From the NCBI GenBank assembly GCA_022495005.1, contig JAGYXB010001104.1, positions 1,364,001-1,428,000 of the forward strand: a stretch of 64,000 bases of DNA, read 5' to 3'. Below the pieces are notes generated by a model. The model was not told where the DNA came from and ran no database searches. It worked only from the letters and a program-made list of their open reading frames with translations. The stretch comes from Rhyacophila brunnea (lineage: Eukaryota; Arthropoda; Insecta; Trichoptera; Rhyacophilidae). Both the position numbers and the translations under genes were made by a program. Within the stretch, counting starts at the first letter, position 1. Each line of letters opens with the position of its first letter. Of the stretch, positions 56,641 through 64,000 are shown one piece after another.

Positions 56641-59600
56641 TCTTCTTTCTTCGATGCGCACGCAATCTGCAAAAAAGCGGCGATTTTGAATCACTATTGA
56701 TTAGATAAAAAAAAATGGTGCGATGGGAAGTATTTTGAAATGAAAATACACTTAAATCAACCACCACATCTTCAATAGTAGTCTAAACCCGAGGAATAAT
56801 ATTTTTAAATAGTTTGTTATGAGAAATTAAAACGTCTTTTCACATATTATGTTTATAAATTGTGAAATATTCCAGAAGTTATGTAGAAACTAATTGAAGT
56901 TATTTTACAATCTATTGTTCAATAACACAAAATAGTAAAATCTTATTTAAATTTAATCATTTCAAAGACGTTACGTGATGCATTACAAACTACAATTTAT
57001 GGATTTATGATAATTTAAAGAATTTCTGAAGACACTAAAAATGAATAAATGTTCAAATTTTCACGTAATATAGTTAATAAAATTTTCACTACCTAACAAA
57101 CTTTTAAACTTTTGGAATCCAAGTAAATAGCACAGATTTAACTTAAAATCACAGTTGTTTAACAGTAGTTTATGATACGTATTTTTAAATTAAAAATAGT
57201 TGCAAGCAAGTAAACGATTAAACAATAAATTGGAGTTGTGTAACTCGGTGCGACGAATTGTAGACTTACAACTCACGAGTGATACAACGTTTTATATATT
57301 GCTGACCTCTTAACCCAAACAACGAGATGGAATATGATTAAAATATTTATAATGATTATAGCACAGCGACCGTTCAAAGCACTGGTGTATCATACAAACC
57401 AATAATAATATAATATTATTTTTTGTTAAAAATATATTTATCTCATTTTTTTAAATAAGGTAAACATTTTTTGCCCTGTGCAGGCATTATATCGATGTGG
57501 TATATCCATATTATAATATGAATCTATCAGATGTTATAATACATTTAATTAATACACGAAATCTTAAAATAAGAATTCATTACAAAAAATATTAGGTATT
57601 AAATAACATGGCAATCAAAGACATCGAGCGTAAAATGTCAGAATAAAACAAAAAAAAAGATTAAGGTACAAGCTTCGAAAAATCCATTTAAGCGAAACAG
57701 ACCATATAATTATGTATCGAACAATTAAAATACATTAAGTATATCAGTATCAGTAACGTCCAGGATGCAGACAGATCATGCGCTGATTAGGGGCGGTAAA
57801 TAAGGGTTTGTGAATAATACAACTTTTTAGAATAAATTCTGCGAAGACGAGAATTTTTTGCCTGCTATACTACCACAATAAACTGATTGTTAATGTTGGT
57901 GCTGTGAATCTCAATGCTGGTGAAAGTAGAAATTAGAATGTGGCCCTTTTTACCACTCCCACTAACCCTCCCCCCACCCCCACGCACCATCTGGAACATT
58001 GCGCCCATTGACAATAAAGACTAGTTTGTAAACCCAACTAATTAACTAATTAATAAACCCCAAATATTTTTTTTAATATGTAACTTATCTTTTATTATTA
58101 TATAAGTAGGTACCCTAATAATTTCAATTCTTAATAATTTTAATATTACTGACCATATTTTGAATGAGAAAGATATTCTTAAACCAATAAAAGGTAATTA
58201 TAGGATAATTTCAAATAACAATAACAAAACATTTAATATCAATAGCATATTAACTGAAAAAACCCAGCGAAATTAATGGACTTTATCTAACTAGTCACTC
58301 CATTATCTGTGGCCCAAATTCCATGAATGTAATAAATCCACCATTACCTATCCAACCTATTTATTAAATGTAAAAATAAAATAATAATATTGAAATATAA
58401 GGTAATGAACTTTGTTTTTCGTCTCCTGAACATTTCACATATTGTCGCTTTGGACAATATAATCCTAGAGCGACGATATACTGTTTTCAACAGCAAGTAT
58501 CTCATAAAAGGTCATAGATAGAAAAAATGTATTTTATAAACATTTTAGGAAATCTAATAAGCTTTAATTTTATATATAACAATATTTTGCTATGACCAAC
58601 CGTTTTTGAGATATAACCGAAAAACCAAAAAAATACCCAAAATTTTGCGGTTTTTTGCCCGCCAAAAGTTGTGCCGAAGTCATCCGAATTGGAAAAACTC
58701 ATTTTCTTGTCACTCATTACCATATATACAAATTAAAAAAAATCTTCTACCCGACCTTTTGCAACCATAACGTATTTTTCGGTCTAATTTGACTGGACTA
58801 GACGGTTATTACTCACTTTCATTTTCTGAGGATATCTGGATCAGACTGCCATTATATTATTATCCATTAAAATAATAAAATATAGTGGGGAAAGAATAAA
58901 ATTTACATAAACACTAAATCAATAGTAGTTGGGTGCAGCGCAGCTATTTGAGACTGCATAGGGGCAGCATTTTAACCATAGAGGTATTAAATAAATAAAG
59001 GGGCAAGCAATCGGCTCTCTCATACAACTGAATGAAGCAGGCCAATAATAGCTGACAACTTACGAGAAATAGCGACGCGATAAAAAAAAATACAGGGCAT
59101 CACGGAGGATTTACTTTGGTCATTATAACGTACCCATATAATATAATGTTAACGTGGAAATTTTGCCATACATTGATTACCAGCCCGTCTCACCATACTT
59201 TTTCACCATACTAGCCTGCTTCACCATACTTTCATATATTATAACCTGCCGCCCCTAGATTTTAACTATGGACCTCACTGACCAGTATTATACCGTATTT
59301 TTGTTTATTGCTTGTGTAAGTTACAGGGGATTATTAAACATTGGCTGGTACTACTATATACTTAGAGCGTTTCCTGAAACTAATAATAATGTTTATCATC
59401 GTCAGCATTTTTTTTACGCATATATTTTAATATGGCTATAGGCCATATGGACATCATTAGCTATGACAATAGTATGTAAATATTACAAAATCGATAAAAT
59501 CTTATATTTATTTAGGTAGGTATATTTGTTAAACAAAAGTCATCCATGTGACAGGTGCCTATGTAGGCACATTTACATACCTACATCTTTACAACAAGCC

Positions 59601-60016
59601 TTCATAATCCGATCTCTATTTTGTATTTTAATTAATAGATAAGTATATAATAATATTTAAAAAATATTATTATCAATAAGAATTAAAACTAAACATGATG
59701 TTAAATTTATTTTTGTATTATATTTATATTTAACCGATAGCTAATAATTGTATTCTAAGAATAACGAAAACCTAGGTATTACCTAGCTACCTTTAAACTC
59801 TCATATATATATATTTTATACTAGGGGTCATTATTATAGATACATACGAAATGTTTTTGTTTTGAACAACCTTATGCACGCAATAATATTATTACTATTA
59901 TTATTGAAATATGTACATAATATAGTGTGCGCATCATTATAAAAATGATATTGCTATTATAAAACAATACAATATTGATTTGTTTTTAACATTTTTTGTT
60001 ATTTTTATAGCAACGT
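56641..60016. other. Intergenic AT-rich region, no gene recognised
   Basis: No supported exon on either strand. GC-richer patches (57945-58010, 58920-59060) and an inverted pair AGGGGCAGCA (about 58959) / TGCCGCCCCT (about 59246) hint at old DNA-element debris. Confidence 0.6.
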
Positions 60017-60167
60017 CAACGTACTTATTATTTATCCGATAAATATTGTCCATTTACTTATTATATTTGGAACAAAATTCAATCAAAGGTTTTCAACGTA
60101 CTTATTATTTCTCCGATAAATATTGTCCATTTATATATATTTGAAACATAATTCTATCAAAGGTTAT
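60017..60167. repeat. 77-bp tandem duplication
   Basis: CAACGTACTTATTATTTATC...ATCAAAGGTTTT (60017-60093) is repeated from 60094 to about 60167 with a few substitutions. Confidence 0.87.
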
Positions 60168-61600
60168 TAGAGGTTGCCTTTAGCTGTTTGCGTGTGTGTT
60201 ATTAATAACATTGTTTGCAGAAATTTATTGGAAAGCATGAATGGCCAATAGTAAAATTATAATTAACCAACCGCGAGGAGTAAACATAATATTCGATCGA
60301 TGGTCGACATTTTTGGAAAACATCGGATACAGGCACGGAAACAAATATAAATACATATTATAGAGACCTTCTTATTTATTGTAAAATCTTGTATCAAATA
60401 AAATACTAATATACTGTTTTATTTTCGAGAATAATCAATGCTTTTAAATACGTAACAATAATTAGAGTAGCTTAGTATCAAAGTGGGCCAAAAGCCATTT
60501 ACAAAATTTTACAGGAGACTCACAAACATGTGTGAAAAGTGTCCGTTTTTCATATAACACACCAACTTTAAACTCAAAAATCTCTATGAAAACTAGCGTT
60601 TTTGATACTTTTGTGGGATTTTTTGAAAAGAGCATCACTTGCACTACAATAATCAATTAAAACATCAATTTAGTGGGAGGTTATTATTAACCTATGGATT
60701 ATTAAAAATTCTCATCTGTACCATCTGTACTTCCCAATCTTTGTCGTGTCACGGCATTTATGTCATTACTGAACGAAGGTCTCTCTTTACGGAATCCACT
60801 CTTATCGGTCCCTAGTATTTCGTTGCCACGTCATATCGCGTTTTTATCTACCTACCTTTATGTTTTCTCATAATATCTCAGGTGTAACCACTACTAGATA
60901 ATGAAATTTGTTTGAGAGATGTAGCTTATTGTATATTATACTCATTTATTTATTTTTCGACCCTTGCACTTGATATCCAACATGCATCTATCTCTCCATG
61001 TCGGCAATTTAAACACTTTGATTGGTTGACTTTCAGGTCAATCTTTATCACCCATACCTAAAGGAAGAACTTAGGGATAGTAGGGTGTCACTTTTGAATA
61101 TTGTGTTCAAACGATTTCTTCAGAAAAATATATGTCGCTATTAGGGGTCCCAACCCTTTAACACAGACAATTTCGGGACAAGTATGACATATCCTCAAGA
61201 ATCATATTTCGAGGCTTTTTTGTTTTTAAATTTTATTACCTAACAAAGACTTACCACTATTGCCAGATGCTACGTACTGTTTCGAGCTGTTCGGTTAAGC
61301 CAGGATAGTTAGTTAGCAACAGTATTGGTTTAATATGAAAGTGTTTTTAACTAAAATAGGTAGGTACCTACTGCACGATTGACCCTCTGCTAAACTCCCA
61401 TGAATCGACATAATAATAATTAAATAATATGAAGCTCACTATAAACTAAGTCAATTTGACAACACGGCCATATACAGATAAAAAGAGTGAGCTGATGTCA
61501 GTTGTTTAATTAAATGAATTATTTTTAGAGTTCCGTATATATCTAAAAGGTAAATGGTTGCGGTTGGCGGAAGTAAAATTTATGTTGATTTATAATGTGC
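60168..61600. other. Intergenic AT-rich region, nothing recognised
   Basis: Short open frames (for example 60462-60656 minus) have no family match. Confidence 0.6.
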
Positions 61601-62060
61601 AATTTTCAAAATAGGCGCGGAAATGAAGCATTCGCTGACAACTTCTTCAACTGCAACTGCATTATATCACAGGATGGACCTTGTGCGCCTCAAGCAGACT
61701 CCAAACTCTGCCAGGTTCTTTTCCAGTTGATCACTCCCAATATTCAAGTCTTTTTTTATATCACCAAACCAACGAAATCGTGGCATTTCCATACGTGAGG
61801 CGCTTTCTTGGTACCTACTTAATCATCCATACGAGTTAAGTGGTCGGTCCGTCAGAGACGTACGATTTTGATTTTGACAAACCCAAAGCGTTTGTAGAAC
61901 CCATGATTACAGCGATATCGTGAGAGGTTATCCTCGTAGAATGAACCAAATCGTTTGCAAGATTCTACGCTCAACACCTCTAGATTCTGTGAATAATCAA
62001 GAGCTGTTCATGTTAATGTCTCTGACCCGTAGCAAAATCAGGCCTCGAAATGGAAAGGAG
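61600..62060 (-). pseudogene. Possible LINE tail remnant
   Basis: The minus strand contains ESRGVERRILQTIWFI and MPRFRWFGDIKKDLNI in broken frames, resembling the ER(K/R)ILR... and (R/K)xRW.D.I.EDL blocks that end RTE/jockey-type reverse transcriptases. Many stops. Tentative. Confidence 0.4.
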
Positions 62061-64000
62061 CGCACCGAAGCGCAGTCTGGTTCATGAAATCCTCGTGATT
62101 ATTGCTCCGTCTCATGAAAAAACTAAGTTTACCATCTGAGCTATGTAGACTATATAACAAAAAAATCACATAATCTAGTGATCTCAACAAGACTGATGAT
62201 ATAATAATACGTTAGGCATGCCATTATACTTATTATGGGTAAAACTTAAACTGAAAATAAATTGGCGGTACATCGATTGGAAAGCACTGCTGTGTAGGTA
62301 CATTGTATTATTAGTCGATGCTATTTTCTTTAGCAGTCTTTCAATATTGAATGATAAGGATTCTTTTTATTCGGTAGCTGGTAGGTAGGTAACTACTCGT
62401 TCTATCTGAGAAAGGAGTGTATTATTATTATTTATTTTCTAAAACAAAAAACCCATCTACCGACTGTTTAGAGAGGGCAGTGATATCGAATGAGTCCAGG
62501 CAGACATTGTTTCATTACTAAAATGCATTTAAGATAATGCCCATTAATTTTGTACTCTGTACTTCCTTATAGGTATATATTGTTGCATGTGCTGCTATTT
62601 TCAATTATCAAATGGAACAAACTAAATAAGCATAAGTTTTCAAAAAACATACTTTATATAAGGAGATTCCCAAACTTATTTGGCACACTTCAGAAAAAAA
62701 AAATTAATGAAATGCCACTGGAAATGGAAAATAGAAAGATGCAGCGACAGAATGGTGTTATTTTTTTGTGTTTATCTAATTTTTTATACCTGCGAAACCC
62801 TACCCTCGATGAGTCTACAGATGGTCTACAGTCTACACAGTAGTGTTCCCATCCCTTTCTATGCCGATTATAGTACAAAAGTGTAAACATTACCGTATTT
62901 CTGAAAAAAAAATTACATCACGTCAAGAACATTTTTCGGGGAATCAAAAATATGGTATTGTACTATAATTATAGTACACACGGTTGGCAACACTACTACG
63001 CAGACGAAACCGATCCCGATTGCTTCAAAGTCATGCTAGTGACGTAGTAAATTTTAATCTGTACTTTACTTGGTATCATGCACATCGACTAGGGTGCGGA
63101 TCCATACTGTATATTTTAATATATCTGTGGATGTATGGAAGAGGGTAATAAGTATTTAAAAAAATAAATAAATCTCTTTTGAGTTTCCTTCCTTTTTTAT
63201 AAATTCATATAAAACGACTTGAAATTTAATGGGTACATTATATGTCAAAAATTGGGGACTGCACATTTCTATGGAATTGTCGAATTGGATTGACTGTGAC
63301 TAAAATTATGAAGAAAATATTAAAAATCTTACCTTACCATTTTGACAGAAGCAGGCAATATTGTAAATGTTGCTACAGATGAATTTGGAATTATTGTAAA
63401 TGTTTTTAATTATCAGTCGTAGATACTTTTTTTTGCTTTCAATTTCATATAATTTAGGCTTCGTCTCTATTGAACAGTCATGAACAATTAATTGGTCGAT
63501 CGAAAAGCTGTTTTTGTCCGATTTGTTGCCACGAAGGGCGCAATACAAATTTTGAACATAGCCGGGGGCGCATAGTATATATTATATACATTTGTCATAT
63601 TTATACTTGTTTTTAAAAAAATCTGATATCTATTAAACATCCAAAAAGATGATCTTGATTTAACCCCGAAAATCACAGAAATGTGCATTATTAATAATAT
63701 GGAGTTCTATAAATTAAACACCGTATCAATCAATCAATTAATAATTATTTAAGAGAAGAGACACACATATCGACATAAATCATCTTCAAAAAATATTACA
63801 TAACTAATATTTCAAGCTTTAAAATAAAAATACTAAAAAAGTTAAACAATAAACCATGATTCAAATTTTCAACATTATTATAAATTTTAATTGTTAATAT
63901 GTATTTAAAATGGCTGTTCTTATATTTAAATGTACATAAGAACATATATTTATATACGAATACCTACATGCTATGCAAAAAAATCAATACGACATATTTG
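62061..64000. other. Intergenic region, possible MITE at 62838-62995
   Basis: CAGTAGTGTTCCCATCC with ATTATAGTACAA at the left, and the complement AGTAGTGTTGCCAACC with ATTATAGTACAA at the right, suggest a small hAT-type MITE. No target duplication was found. The rest is AT-rich without a recognisable gene. Confidence 0.45.

Noticed and set aside
58502..58723. 73-codon minus-strand open frame in a block that looks like a conserved repeat
   Set aside because: No known domain, and a second copy was not found in the window; left as unassigned.

Overview
The window is eukaryotic nuclear DNA, AT-rich, with many small GT-AG introns and a heavy load of DNA transposons. An insect is by far the best fit. 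Frequent AGGTACCT-type motifs, the repeat content and short TTAGG-like telomeric traces suggest a hemipteran such as an aphid relative, but a moth is not excluded. No rRNA, functional tRNA, CRISPR array or bacterial-type operon is seen.

Two protein-coding genes can be reconstructed exon by exon, and they point toward each other. (1) Positions 717-28605, plus strand: the 3' part of a Vps13 gene of A/C type, which makes a bridge-like lipid-transfer protein. It has 15 exons that join in frame to 876 codons and a stop, covering the end of the VAB (adaptor-binding) region, the APT1/ATG2_C-like region and the C-terminal PH-like domain. Its 5' part lies outside the window. (2) Positions 45074-56489, minus strand: a complete S-adenosylmethionine synthetase gene (Sam-S/MAT) with ten coding exons per transcript, encoding 403 residues. 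Its fourth exon is present in two homologous versions of equal length (53982-54094 and 51691-51803). They look mutually exclusive and would swap the active-site gating loop.

Vps13 introns are packed with transposons, several delimited to the base by target-site duplications (TSDs): hATs at 2330-3460 (inside an RTE-like LINE), 4593-5900, 16664-17602 and 20138-20807; a piggyBac at 23015-25789; pogo/Tigger-like elements at 18924-19590 and from 26593. The intron at 7941-17767 holds a three-level nest. A hAT-type element (8198-16254, 8-bp TSD) contains a two-exon IS630/Tc1/mariner-group transposase gene with DD82E-like spacing, and that gene is split by a piggyBac (10721-13420, TTAA TSD). The two piggyBacs share a one-base frame break in an A8 tract just upstream of the Cys-rich tail.

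The intergenic region (about 28.9-44.2 kb) holds tRNA-derived SINEs, a GC-rich island with a degenerate tandem repeat (36.8-38.06 kb), a 2.3-kb decayed hAT (38835-41158) and another nest (41.7-43.3 kb) that includes an almost perfectly palindromic hAT MITE (42211-42792). From 56.6 kb to the end I find no gene, only AT-rich sequence, a 77-bp tandem duplication and possible LINE debris.
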